Source: an archaeon (GTDB lineage: Archaea; EX4484-52; WAPT01). Taken from it: a DNA stretch of 55,069 bases. Below the pieces are notes generated by a model, which saw only the letters and a program-made list of their open reading frames with translations, was not told the DNA's origin and did no database searches. Positions 15,452-23,777 of the stretch are shown piece by piece (the stretch's first letter is position 1; the number at the start of each line of letters is the position of its first letter). The stretch spans positions 1 through 55,069 of the forward strand of contig JAPDKB010000007.1 in the NCBI GenBank assembly GCA_029258795.1. The letters are read 5' to 3'. A program made the position numbers and the translations under genes.

Positions 15452-15814
15452 TCAATCTTTCATGAATTTCTTTTTAGCTCTCTTTATCGTTCCAGAAACT
15501 CCGAGAACATGAAACACCACTTTCTCCCCTTCAATCTCGGTTATGGTTGCAAGCGCAAACCTAACCATCTCAACGGTTCTGGATGTGCACCTTATCACAC
15601 CTACCCTTTTCTTCTCATCGTAAAGGTTGGATGGGACCCAGAGCATGATTGAAGCGCAGCCAACACTCCCAAAATTATTCATGCAAGCATTCCATACAGA
15701 ATTAACAACCTTCTCAAGCGGGAATGTAACATCATCCCTTTCAGCGATTATTCTGAAGGCAACCCATCTTTCCTTCTCCCTTAGCGTTGGAGGGAGCGGA
15801 TTAAGCTTTGCCAT
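15452..15814 (-). CDS. rnp2: RNase P protein component 2 (Pop5)
   Basis: Pop5 is a protein subunit of archaeal RNase P, which removes 5' leaders from pre-tRNA. The 120 residues match the family (KERWVAFRIIAE, then a central FGSVGCASIMLWV and the C-terminal VLGVSGTIKRAKKKF). The ATG at 15812-15814 is chosen over an upstream in-frame GTG because gaggtga lies before it at normal spacing. The first bases overlap the end of Rpp30 by 14 bases; Pop5 and Rpp30 form a subcomplex, and their genes are often adjacent. Confidence 0.92.
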   Translation of the reverse strand: MAKLNPLPPTLREKERWVAFRIIAERDDVTFPLEKVVNSVWNACMNNFGSVGCASIMLWVPSNLYDEKKRVGVIRCTSRTVEMVRFALATITEIEGEKVVFHVLGVSGTIKRAKKKFMKD

Positions 15815-16589
15815 TCTTCTTCTCACCTCTTTTCACAATTTTAACTCCCGGTATGATAAGGCTGGGGTTTCTCCTCCATGCGGCAGCTTTCAACATTTTT
15901 TCAGGATTTTCCGAAACAAATGCCAGAGCTCTGTCCTGCCTGACCCCGAGCACTGATGCGAGCGAAGCCAGAGCCCTACCATCCCTCATCTCCAACGGGT
16001 TTGTCGCTCCCGAGACCAAAATAAAGCTGGCTCCATACTTCTCACAAAGAATGATGTTTCTCTTTATGTGCTGCAGAATGTGGCTCATCTTTTTGCTTCC
16101 CGCATCCAGCAGGCATTTGAAGGATGATGCAATCCCCACATTGAACTCGGCTGCGAGCTTGGCCATCACGTGATCCATCCCACTATCTTTTCTTCCGGCA
16201 TGCGGATCAAGCAGTAAGTCAACCCACGGATGTGAACATGCTACCCTGTTGATGGTAACTTCTCCACCTTTAACCACAACAAAGTCCACTCTTTTTTTCA
16301 ATTTGTCCACATTTCTTTTCAGCTCCTTCTCGCTGGACGCTTGAATACATGCACCCATCCAACATTTCAAGGCGGGGTTAGCGTTGCTCTTGCATTCTTC
16401 CAGCATTTTTCGCGCTTTTTTCACTTCCGAAGTTCTGGAAAAGTTAAAAACAACACCCACCCCATCAATTCCGAGTTTTGATGCCATGGAGAGCATAGAA
16501 CTGAGGTTGTTGATGATTTGTTCGCTATCTTTTTCAGCAAATGCACCATCTCCTGCTGGCATCACCGCAAGGTCAAAAAAGCGACGCAT
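15801..16589 (-). CDS. rnp3: RNase P protein component 3 (Rpp30)
   Basis: Rpp30 is the TIM-barrel subunit of archaeal RNase P and pairs with Pop5. The 262 residues start RRFFDLAVMPAGDGA and include the family strand-loop features (LGIDGVGVVFNFS, VDFVVVKGGEVTINRVAC and a C-terminal segment KMLKAAAWRRNPSLIIPGV). It heads the long minus-strand operon that continues through Pop5, the KH protein and ABCE1. A TATA element (tttataaat, minus reading) lies about 20-30 bases before the ATG, so the transcript should be nearly leaderless. Confidence 0.9.
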   Translation of the reverse strand: MRRFFDLAVMPAGDGAFAEKDSEQIINNLSSMLSMASKLGIDGVGVVFNFSRTSEVKKARKMLEECKSNANPALKCWMGACIQASSEKELKRNVDKLKKRVDFVVVKGGEVTINRVACSHPWVDLLLDPHAGRKDSGMDHVMAKLAAEFNVGIASSFKCLLDAGSKKMSHILQHIKRNIILCEKYGASFILVSGATNPLEMRDGRALASLASVLGVRQDRALAFVSENPEKMLKAAAWRRNPSLIIPGVKIVKRGEKKNGKA

Positions 16590-16674
16590 ACCGAATCATC
16601 GTACTAAAATTTATAAATATATTTGCAGTAAATTTAACTAAACTTTTCGCGTATAAACTGCATGGTGGTAAGTG
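16590..16674. promoter_or_regulatory. Divergent promoter region between Rpp30 and SepF genes
   Basis: The 85-base gap is AT-rich and holds the rpp30 TATA element (near 16609-16618) and, in the other direction, gtataaact near 16650 ahead of the sepF start. ggtggtaag precedes the sepF ATG. Confidence 0.45.
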
Positions 16675-17019
16675 ATGCCCATAAGAGGATTTTTGTCAAG
16701 GACTAAAGAACCCGAATATGAGGACTTTGATTATATTGAAGTTGATGAGGATGTGGTGCATGAGGAGGGTGGAAAACTTCTCATAAAGGTGAGAACTCTT
16801 TCAGAGTTCAAGGATGTTGAGGTTATTCAGCAGGATGTTAGGTCTGGCAATATAGTGTTCGTGAAAATAAAGCCATTGAAGGAAAGAGATATGATGGAGC
16901 TCAAAAGGGCCATAGATAAGCTCAGAAAGACATGTGTTGCTCTCGATGGAGACATTGCGGGCGTGGATGAGGATTACATCGTTGTCACTCCTGCTGGTGT
17001 GAGAGTACACCGAGGGTGA
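16675..17019 (+). CDS. sepF: SepF-like cell division protein
   Basis: Archaeal SepF anchors FtsZ to the membrane during division. The 114-residue protein has a short N-terminal amphipathic-type segment (MPIRGFLSR), an acidic linker, then the SepF/DUF552 core (KVRTLSEFKDVEVIQQDVRSG, DMMELKRAIDKLRKTC and a final GDIAGVDEDYIVVTP). Archaeal SepF is about this size. The ATG at 16675 is favoured over the GTG three bases earlier. No ftsZ is in the window. The next gene, a membrane protein, starts about 90 bases downstream. Confidence 0.88.
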   Translation: MPIRGFLSRTKEPEYEDFDYIEVDEDVVHEEGGKLLIKVRTLSEFKDVEVIQQDVRSGNIVFVKIKPLKERDMMELKRAIDKLRKTCVALDGDIAGVDEDYIVVTPAGVRVHRG

Positions 17020-17111
17020 CCATTTCTCCTTTCTTTTTCTGTAGAGAGTATTGCTCAACATTTCGAGACACCAAAACCAATAAATACAGATTCATTACAT
17101 CTTTTCATTCT

Positions 17112-17630
17112 ATGGACACTCAAACTCTTTTGAAAAAATTTGATGACTTTATGTTCCTGCTCATCCTGATGGTGTGTGGAGAGCTAGTCATTTATATATT
17201 CTTTCCGGAGGTTGCTCACACTCATCACAATTTACTGCACTTAATAGATTATATAGTTTTGATTGCTTTCAGCACAGAGCTTCTTCTGGGATATCTCAAA
17301 TCCCGCGACTTTAACAAATTTTTGAGGGAGCACTGGCTCTCCGTGATTACTCTTTTTTTCGCGCTGGGGGCGGCAAGAATTTTCAGGGCTGGTCGATTGA
17401 TGAACATTCTGACAGAAGAAGAAAAAATACTGACAGCCACACTACCCAGAGGTTCGAGATTGGTGGAAGCACCCATCATCTTTGGAAAACTGGGAAAAGT
17501 AGGTGCTTATGCCCATAAAAAAAGAAAGATGAGTGCGGGTTATGGTGGACAAACCAGTGTGAGTAAATACACTTTCACTTTTTACAACCCCATTGAACTC
17601 AAAGAGTTGAGGGACCGGGTGGTGAGGTGA
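17112..17630 (+). CDS. Compact voltage-sensor-like membrane protein without a pore
   Basis: A 172-residue membrane protein with hydrophobic segments at about 14-31, 41-60 and 75-88. Acidic residues sit in the first two (E24, D46, E56). The third runs into an arginine series at every third position, R89-IF-R92-AG-R95, like the S4 helix of voltage-gated channels. No pore helix or selectivity filter follows; the last roughly 75 residues are polar and basic. The frame is open to 17016, but the ATG at 17112 fits a TATA-like aataaatac about 30 bases before it. The assignment is by pattern; it could be another small membrane family. Confidence 0.6.
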   Translation: MDTQTLLKKFDDFMFLLILMVCGELVIYIFFPEVAHTHHNLLHLIDYIVLIAFSTELLLGYLKSRDFNKFLREHWLSVITLFFALGAARIFRAGRLMNILTEEEKILTATLPRGSRLVEAPIIFGKLGKVGAYAHKKRKMSAGYGGQTSVSKYTFTFYNPIELKELRDRVVR

Positions 17631-17638
17631 ACTGATGC

Positions 17639-18313
17639 TCAGCTGCTGTTTTGCTTGACGGAAACGAATTCGCAGTATTCATCTCCTCTTGCCTCACATT
17701 TCACTTCTCTTATTTCCACATCCTTGCCGATTATTTCTTTCAGGGCTCCGGCACACACCCCCGCTATCAGATGGCACACTGGCTCTTTCGTTTTTATACC
17801 TTTCTGCTTGTAATAAGAAGCTATGAATACATTTTGCATTCTTGCCCTTACAATACCTTCATTTGCATCGAACTCAACGAGCTCAAATTTTCCCAGCCAT
17901 CCGTTGTGTCGACCATAACCGAATATTTTTGCTATGATGTCTACAGCATCATTTCCTTTAATTTTCTTTAAGAGCTCTAAATCAAACCCTGATTTGAACG
18001 CAACTCGAAGTTTGGTCATTGTACCGCTTTTCGCCATTCTTTTAAACATCCTTGCAATATCCTGTCCTGCGTTAACTCCTATTTCGTACATCACCTTTTT
18101 GCCAAAGGATGCTCCCAGAAATTCCATAAACGCATCCTGAACTTTCACGAAGGTGCTGTGTGTTATGGCAACCTGCCTTCTTCCATGATATTCTATCACG
18201 CCAACTTCCGAAGGAGTTATCGGCGTGAGCTTGTACCCAAGCCGGTACATGGCTTCCGAAACTTCTTTAAGCCTTTTCCTTTCAGCTTCATCGAGAGTTG
18301 CGGATGTTGACAT
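17639..18313 (-). CDS. V4R-domain protein
   Basis: The 224 residues end with a V4R domain, a small-molecule binding fold first seen in VnfR/PoxR regulators; the signature lies in CHLIAGVCAGALKEIIG followed by KCEARGDEYCEFVSV. No DNA-binding domain is visible in the N-terminal part. Stand-alone V4R proteins in archaea are thought to bind hydrophobic ligands or tetrapyrrole-like molecules, but this one cannot be assigned. A TATA element lies at 18358-18370 and gaggtgttc before the ATG, so it has its own promoter. It converges with the voltage-sensor-like gene. Confidence 0.82.
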   Translation of the reverse strand: MSTSATLDEAERKRLKEVSEAMYRLGYKLTPITPSEVGVIEYHGRRQVAITHSTFVKVQDAFMEFLGASFGKKVMYEIGVNAGQDIARMFKRMAKSGTMTKLRVAFKSGFDLELLKKIKGNDAVDIIAKIFGYGRHNGWLGKFELVEFDANEGIVRARMQNVFIASYYKQKGIKTKEPVCHLIAGVCAGALKEIIGKDVEIREVKCEARGDEYCEFVSVKQNSS

Positions 18314-18449
18314 TCAGAACACCTCACGTGCTTTTTAGATTTAGTTCAGTATTCCCACTATATATCTTTATCTACGTTTAATGTCGAAGATTTCTCTAAA
18401 AACGCTCTATTTTCTATAGAATCGTGCAAAATTCAAGAAAAAGTATTGT
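18314..18449 (-). promoter_or_regulatory. Promoter of the V4R gene and FttA 3' region
   Basis: The 136-base gap holds gatatatag (minus reading, 18358-18370) with a purine-rich BRE-like ataaa before it, placing transcription start about 20-25 bases before the V4R ATG. The rest is AT-rich and holds the 3' end of the fttA transcript, with T-runs in the minus reading that could act as terminators. Confidence 0.5.
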
Positions 18450-20351
18450 TTATCTTAACCTGTACGCATCCAGGTTGGATGGAACCACCGTCTCAACTCT
18501 GTGTATTTTGTGGAGTGTTGCTGCAAGGTTGTGTGATTTGGATGGCTCACCGTGGTTAAGGAAGATTCTCTGCGGTCTACTCTTAAGCCTGCTGACGAAA
18601 TTTATGAGCTGGTTCCTGTCTGAGTGGCCAGAGAAACCCTCGACCGTCACAACCTCCATTTCAATTTTGAGCACCTTGTTCTCACCAGACACTGATGAAA
18701 GTGGAATTTCCCGCCATCCCTTCTGAATCTTTGCTCCTAATGTACCTTCTGCCTGATACCCCACAAATATGAGCGTGTTCTTGCTATCGGAGGCAAGGCC
18801 TTTCAAATACTCCATGACAGGACCGCCGTTTATCATACCAGAAGTTGTTATTATGACCGCAGGCTCCTTACTGTCTATGATGTTCGCTCTCTCGCTCGCG
18901 GTTGTGACATTATTGAATATCTCCTCCGCAAACGGATTCTTATCCTCCCTGAAAATCAGCTTTTGCAAGTATCTGGACAGAAATTCAGGATAGGTAGTGT
19001 GGATTATCGTGCTTTCCCATATCATACCGTCAAGATAGACAGGTACATCTATTTCGCCCTTCCTCCAGCGGTCTGCAAGAACCATCATTATTTCCTGCGC
19101 TCTTCCAACCGCAAATGACGGTATTATGACCTTTCCTTTTCTTTCCACAGTTCTCTTTATGACATCAATCAAATTCTCCTGCGCTTTCTTTATGGGAGGC
19201 ATTATATCGTTCTTCCCACCGTATGTGCTCTCCATGATCATCGCTTCCACTCTGGCAAAGTTGGTGTATGCGGGCTCGAAGAGATAAGTTCTTCCATACT
19301 TGAAGTCGCCAGTATAAAGCAGATTGAAAAAGCCCTCTCCTATGTGGAGGTGTGCCATGGCACTACCCAGAATATGACCCGCATTCTGGAATGTTAATCT
19401 CATGTCCGGAGTGATGTCGCAAACCTCTCCGTAATCAAGAGCTATGCTGTGCTTCACAGCATTTCTAATTCCTTTAGAAGTGTAAGGAGGATCTATCCCA
19501 TCCTTCTGCAACACATCTATATAGTCCAGTTGTAGTAGCACCATCAAATCTCTGGTGGGAGCGGTCAAATACACAGGTCCTTTGTATCCGTACTCATAAA
19601 GAAACGGCAAAAAGCCAGAGTGGTCGAGGTGAGCATGGGTGAGTATGACGGCATCCAGCTCATCCATCTGGAACTCTGGAGCGTCAAGGTAGGGATGAGG
19701 GTTGTTACCTATGGACATGGATTCTCCACAATCAAGAAGCACTTTGCTCTCTTTCGTTTGAAGCAGGATGCAGCTTCTTCCAACCTCTCCAGCACTGCCG
19801 AGAAAAGAAACTCTCACCCACCCTTTCTTCGAACCTTTCTTGAACTTAATCATCTCTCCTATCTTGTTGAGGAACTTGACTCTGTATTTCGCTTCCTCGT
19901 GCAAAATCTCTCTGGCCTTTTCGACTATGGGTGAGTGGTAGAGTGGAACTCTCAGAACCTCAGGGCTCCAGCCCACTGCCTCCTTTATTTTTCGCAACGT
20001 CTCACCATTCTTTCCAATCACAAGCCCGGGCTTTTTGGCAAAGATCAGAACTTTGGAGAACTCCGGCTCGAATTTTATGTCCTTTATCTCGGCTTCTTTC
20101 GGCACAATTTCCATTATTTTCTTCTTTGCTTCTTCCGGATCAAGTGAAAGGACGGGGTCAGGCCTTATCTCTATTCTCTTCCTTATCTCGGAAATAATTT
20201 CCTTTATTTTTTCCCCTCCATTCAAAAAGAAATCTTTGTTTTTAGTGTAGACCACTATGTTCGGTCCTTCAAACAGCGCTTTTGTTATCTCCGCATCTTC
20301 CGGAAACTTTTTTTCTATCAGTTCCTGCAAGCTCTTATATTCCACACTCAT
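18450..20351 (-). CDS. fttA: FttA/aCPSF1 transcription termination ribonuclease
   Basis: This is the archaeal CPSF73-like factor that cleaves nascent RNA and terminates transcription. Order: two N-terminal KH domains (to about 145; GxxG in LVIGKNGETLRKI), then a metallo-beta-lactamase domain (LTHAHLDHSGFLPFL) with an inserted beta-CASP domain and C-terminal FSGHSDRNQL and LNHGEP histidine motifs. All metal ligands look present. Length 633 matches the family. An ATG nine bases further upstream directly abuts aaggag, while the ATG at 20349-20351 has it at normal distance, so I use the latter. It lies downstream of psmB. Confidence 0.94.
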   Translation of the reverse strand: MSVEYKSLQELIEKKFPEDAEITKALFEGPNIVVYTKNKDFFLNGGEKIKEIISEIRKRIEIRPDPVLSLDPEEAKKKIMEIVPKEAEIKDIKFEPEFSKVLIFAKKPGLVIGKNGETLRKIKEAVGWSPEVLRVPLYHSPIVEKAREILHEEAKYRVKFLNKIGEMIKFKKGSKKGWVRVSFLGSAGEVGRSCILLQTKESKVLLDCGESMSIGNNPHPYLDAPEFQMDELDAVILTHAHLDHSGFLPFLYEYGYKGPVYLTAPTRDLMVLLQLDYIDVLQKDGIDPPYTSKGIRNAVKHSIALDYGEVCDITPDMRLTFQNAGHILGSAMAHLHIGEGFFNLLYTGDFKYGRTYLFEPAYTNFARVEAMIMESTYGGKNDIMPPIKKAQENLIDVIKRTVERKGKVIIPSFAVGRAQEIMMVLADRWRKGEIDVPVYLDGMIWESTIIHTTYPEFLSRYLQKLIFREDKNPFAEEIFNNVTTASERANIIDSKEPAVIITTSGMINGGPVMEYLKGLASDSKNTLIFVGYQAEGTLGAKIQKGWREIPLSSVSGENKVLKIEMEVVTVEGFSGHSDRNQLINFVSRLKSRPQRIFLNHGEPSKSHNLAATLHKIHRVETVVPSNLDAYRLR

Positions 20352-20441
20352 ACTTTCCATCTCCTTCAGTTTTCACATGAAAAGCATGAAACATTCGTTC
20401 GGGCTCGGACGGAAAAAGAAGATAAAATGATCTATACATAT

Positions 20442-21092
20442 TCACCCATTTAGCTTCTTTTCTATCAGTTCCTGTGGCACTTCCTCCACGCCTTTTTGCG
20501 TGACGGTAATTATCGTCATGGATTTACCACCACTATATACGTCTCTTTCCCTTGCTGCTTTTATCGCTCGTAGCAGGAGGTCTACCCCTTCCTTAGTTGT
20601 CATTTCGGGATTGTACTGGTCTTCCAGCACACCAACGGCTATGGGTGAACCAGATCCGGTGAAAGTAAACGTCTTTTCCTCGCTCACACCTCCAGCCACA
20701 TCAAGGGAGAACAATCTTGCCCCAGTGTGATCATAGCCACCTATAACCAGCTGCACAAGCTCGGGCACGAAGGATTTATAAGAAGCTCTAAGGATGTTCG
20801 CAAGCAGCGTTGCGGCAGCTTTAACCGTCACAACTCCATGCTCAAGCTCGTACAATTTCATCTCAGCCCTCAGCAGCCTGACCATCGCCTGAGCATCTCC
20901 CACACTTCCCGCTATGGTCATGGCTATGTTATCGGTTATCTTAAACACCTTCTGGGCTTCCTTCGAAGCTACGATGTTTCCCATAGTGGCCTTTTGGTCT
21001 GCAGCCAGTACCACACCATCCTTGCAAACGATACCTGCAGTGGTCGTTCCCGTTTTTAGTATGTATTCAGAAATCTTCACCACCCCTTTCAC
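20442..21092 (-). CDS. psmB: Proteasome beta subunit
   Basis: The catalytic subunit of the archaeal 20S proteasome. A short propeptide ends ILKTG and is followed by the nucleophile Thr16 (TTTAGIV). Conserved Asp and Lys (VLAADQKATMG) and SVGDAQAM are present, with SGSGSPIA near the C-terminal half. 216 residues fits. Initiation at GTG (21092) or one of two GTGs 9 and 12 bases later is unclear, because a ggggtggtga ribosome-binding-like string overlaps the first codons; the mature enzyme would be the same. A TATA element lies upstream. Confidence 0.94.
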   Translation of the reverse strand: MKGVVKISEYILKTGTTTAGIVCKDGVVLAADQKATMGNIVASKEAQKVFKITDNIAMTIAGSVGDAQAMVRLLRAEMKLYELEHGVVTVKAAATLLANILRASYKSFVPELVQLVIGGYDHTGARLFSLDVAGGVSEEKTFTFTGSGSPIAVGVLEDQYNPEMTTKEGVDLLLRAIKAARERDVYSGGKSMTIITVTQKGVEEVPQELIEKKLNG

Positions 21093-21199
21093 AGAATACT
21101 TGGGTTATTTTTAATCTTGAGGGAAATTTTATAAATGTTTGCCAGCTCGTGAAAAATTTATAAAAAATAGACTCCTGATTGAGTTGCGGGTGGTGAAAT
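21093..21199. promoter_or_regulatory. Divergent promoter region between psmB and an HD-domain gene
   Basis: The gap carries two TATA-like blocks, ttttataaatg near 21128-21138 and aatttataaaaaatag near 21155-21170. The second suits the plus-strand HD gene (start 21200) and the first suits psmB. Both are followed by ribosome-binding-like ggtggtga sequences near the starts. Confidence 0.45.
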
Positions 21200-21763
21200 G
21201 TGAAAAGAGAGGACGCGCTTCAGCTCTTGCAAAAATATGTGAAGGATGATAAGCTTGTGAAGCACTGCATTGCTACTGGCGCGATAATGAGAATGCTTGC
21301 GAGAGAGCTGGGAGCTGATGAGGAAATGTGGGAAGCTATCGGCATTCTGCACGATATAGATTATGAGGTTGTTGGAAAGGACATGAAGAGGCACGGAAAG
21401 GAAGGAGAGAAGATTTTGCTGGAGGAGAGAGTGGATGAGGAGATCGCAAGAGTGGTTGGCAGGCACAATCATTTCGCGCTTGAGATGAGCATAGAGGAAT
21501 ATGAAGAACCGGTGGAGATAGCATTGCAGTGTGCCGACAACCTGTCCGGGCTGATTGTGGCATGTGCCCTTGTAAAGGACGGAAAGCTGAGCGAGGTGAG
21601 CGTGAAAACAATTAAAAAGAAGTTCAAAGAGAAGTGCTTTGCTGCCGGGTGCCTGAGAGAGAACATAAAGCTGGTGGAGAAACTCAACATCCCGCTGGAA
21701 AGAGCTTTCGAGCTTGCTCTGGAAGGAATGCTTGATGTGAAGGACGAGCTTGAGCTGGAATGA
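21200..21763 (+). CDS. HD-domain phosphohydrolase
   Basis: A 187-residue HD-superfamily protein. The metal ligands are visible: His in KHCIATG, the HD pair in ILHDIDYE, later histidines in RHGKEG and GRHNHF, and an Asp in CADNLSG. Such proteins hydrolyse nucleotides or phosphate esters; the substrate is unknown. It starts at GTG with ggtggtga upstream. Close relatives are annotated simply as HDIG-domain proteins. Confidence 0.85.
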   Translation: MKREDALQLLQKYVKDDKLVKHCIATGAIMRMLARELGADEEMWEAIGILHDIDYEVVGKDMKRHGKEGEKILLEERVDEEIARVVGRHNHFALEMSIEEYEEPVEIALQCADNLSGLIVACALVKDGKLSEVSVKTIKKKFKEKCFAAGCLRENIKLVEKLNIPLERAFELALEGMLDVKDELELE

Positions 21764-21788
21764 GATGGTGATGTTTACTTGGACAAAT

Positions 21789-22499
21789 TCATCTGAGCTG
21801 TTCCGCAATCCCCTCCTTTCCATACTCCAAATCCTTTCTGCACTCACGGCAAAGAGCATCTCCCGTCTTTCTTTTTCTTTTCGCAACCTTCACGGCCTGC
21901 TCTCTAAGATCCACGAATCTGTGCTCGTACCTCCCGGTTCTGCCGTTCACCACTGGCCTTACAACGTTCACCTGTCCCATCGCACAGTCATCCAGAATGC
22001 AGTGAGTACCCAGTATTTCCACAGTTCCTTCTCTTCCGGGTCGCGGAGCGCTGAAAAGATGAGAGAACTCATGCAATATCATGGTGTACATCGCTTGTGG
22101 TTTCACATCGGAGTACCATTCGCTTATTCTGTAGTCGGAGATTATCGTGAATCCGGGCGGAATCCTTCCTGTATTGATGGGAATTGTGGTTCCGTAAACA
22201 AAATTGTTATTTCTATCACCGGAATAGAGATCGATTCCTGTGAGAACGAACTCCACATGGGGCTCTGCCTTTTGGTAGGGTTCCATGGCGCATTTAACCA
22301 ACACCGCGAGAGTTGATGCCTGCTCTGTTCCCTTGGTCTCCCTCCCCACGTTCAGTGCTTCTTCAAAATAATCGAGAGAGGACACACCGAAGTACTTAAC
22401 AGGGAACTTGGTTTCGTACCCTCTACGCACAATCTCCTCATCGAGGACTCTCAATCCCAGCTCAACAGTATCTCTACCCACCTTTCTGTCGTGCCACAC
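21789..22499 (-). CDS. Variant archaemetzincin metalloprotease
   Basis: The body follows archaemetzincin: TEQASTLAVLVKC, LTGIDLYSGDRNNNFVYGTT (canonical DVDLYxxxLNFVFG), then zinc motif HEFSH at 143-147. The canonical enzymes have HExxHxxGxxHCxxxxCxM with six residues between second and third His. Here the third His is H166 (THCILDDCAM), 19 residues on, so about 13 residues (APRPGREGTVEIL) are inserted. The structural cysteines C167, C172 and CREC near 216 remain. The start is GTG. Activity is uncertain with the altered motif. It lies 17 bases after the enolase gene. Confidence 0.75.
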   Translation of the reverse strand: MWHDRKVGRDTVELGLRVLDEEIVRRGYETKFPVKYFGVSSLDYFEEALNVGRETKGTEQASTLAVLVKCAMEPYQKAEPHVEFVLTGIDLYSGDRNNNFVYGTTIPINTGRIPPGFTIISDYRISEWYSDVKPQAMYTMILHEFSHLFSAPRPGREGTVEILGTHCILDDCAMGQVNVVRPVVNGRTGRYEHRFVDLREQAVKVAKRKRKTGDALCRECRKDLEYGKEGIAEQLR

Positions 22500-22516
22500 G
22501 TAGAACGGAAGTCAGT

Positions 22517-23764
22517 TCATTCCATTTCCAGTTCGAATATCTCCAGAAGCCGGTTGTACTTGCACGTTCTCTCTGCTCTCGCAGGTGCGCCGAACTTTAC
22601 CAGATCTGCCCTCGCGCCGGCAGCAAAATCCGCAATGAACACATCTTCGCTATCTCCTGACCGGTGAGAAGGGATGACAGCAATTTTTTTCTTCTTCGCA
22701 GCTTTTACAGCCATGATGGCTTTCGTCACAGTTCCTATCTGGTTCGGTTTTATTATCACCCCGTTTATCAGCTTCTTCGCATACCTGTCAATCACCACAT
22801 AGTTCGTTGTGGTTAGATCATCGCCCACCACCAACACTCTCTTGCCAATCGAGGCGTAAAGCAGTTGCCACCCTTCCAGATCATTCTCATCCATCCCATC
22901 TTCGAGATAGACAAGCGGGAATGCTGATGCAAGTTCCTCGTACACCTCCGCCAGCTTTTCTCTGCTCATCTTCCTCTTCTGCAAAACATACAAATCTCGC
23001 TTCTCATTGTAGAATTGAGAGGCCGCAGCATCCAGACCAAGTGCTATTCTACCCGTGATTCCAACTTCATCCGCGCATGCAAGAATGAGCTCAAACCTGT
23101 CACGCACATCTCTCAGCGGAGGAACGAAGCCGCCCTCATCAGCAACCAGTGTGTGCACGGCTCCGTATTTTTTCTTCACCTTCTCCCTAAGAACATTGTA
23201 AAGCATGCATGCGTCCATAACCGCTTCGCTCAGCTTCCTGTAGTTTTTCATTATAACCAGATGCTCCTGAAAATCGTTCTCTATACCAGCATGCACCCCA
23301 CCGTTTATGAAGTTCATCAGCGGGAGCGGAAAACTCCGCCCTTCGGTCTTCGCTTCACCATTTTTGCCAATAAATTCCTCAATCAGCTCCCAGCACTTCA
23401 CACCTTTTGCATGGGATGTTGCTTTGAATAGAGCAATGGATGTGGCTATGGTGAAGTTACCCCCTACACCCTTTTCCAGCATTGAATCCAGCAAGCTCTC
23501 CAGCCCCTCCAAGCAGGTAATTTCGCTTCCTACAAGATGTTCGGCATACTTCGTGTTAAACTCTTTACAGCTTTTTTTCACTCGCAAAGCATTAAAGCCG
23601 GCACCACCATCCGTTCTGATTTTCACTTCCCTGCTGCCGGTTGACGCTCCTGACGGAGATGTGCCCGAGAAAACGCTACCGTCCTCCAACACTACAACAA
23701 CCCTAACCGTCGGTCTTGCTCTGGAATCCACAACTTCCATGGCATGCACAGCTTTTATTTTCAT
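22517..23764 (-). CDS. eno: Enolase
   Basis: Catalyses 2-phosphoglycerate to phosphoenolpyruvate. 415 residues. The phosphate-binding and catalytic residues are present: SPSGASTGSRE, INGGVHAG with FQEHLVIM, DEGGFVPP, the metal ligands in LGLDAAAS, YLEDGMDE and VVGDDLTTTN, the catalytic Lys in IIKPNQIGT and the SHRSGDSED loop. Sequence is rather divergent (VREVKIRTDGG region, unusual C-terminus), and the gene is not in the usual archaeal rpo/rps operon, so it may be a second enolase. It reads toward the archaemetzincin gene. Confidence 0.9.
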   Translation of the reverse strand: MKIKAVHAMEVVDSRARPTVRVVVVLEDGSVFSGTSPSGASTGSREVKIRTDGGAGFNALRVKKSCKEFNTKYAEHLVGSEITCLEGLESLLDSMLEKGVGGNFTIATSIALFKATSHAKGVKCWELIEEFIGKNGEAKTEGRSFPLPLMNFINGGVHAGIENDFQEHLVIMKNYRKLSEAVMDACMLYNVLREKVKKKYGAVHTLVADEGGFVPPLRDVRDRFELILACADEVGITGRIALGLDAAASQFYNEKRDLYVLQKRKMSREKLAEVYEELASAFPLVYLEDGMDENDLEGWQLLYASIGKRVLVVGDDLTTTNYVVIDRYAKKLINGVIIKPNQIGTVTKAIMAVKAAKKKKIAVIPSHRSGDSEDVFIADFAAGARADLVKFGAPARAERTCKYNRLLEIFELEME

Positions 23765-23777
23765 CCGCCCACCATAT

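Noticed and set aside
18400-18450. A hairpin of regulatory RNA in the fttA-V4R gap
   Set aside because: The AT-rich stretch has a short self-complementary piece (ctattttctatagaat), but it is too weak to call an RNA or terminator stem.
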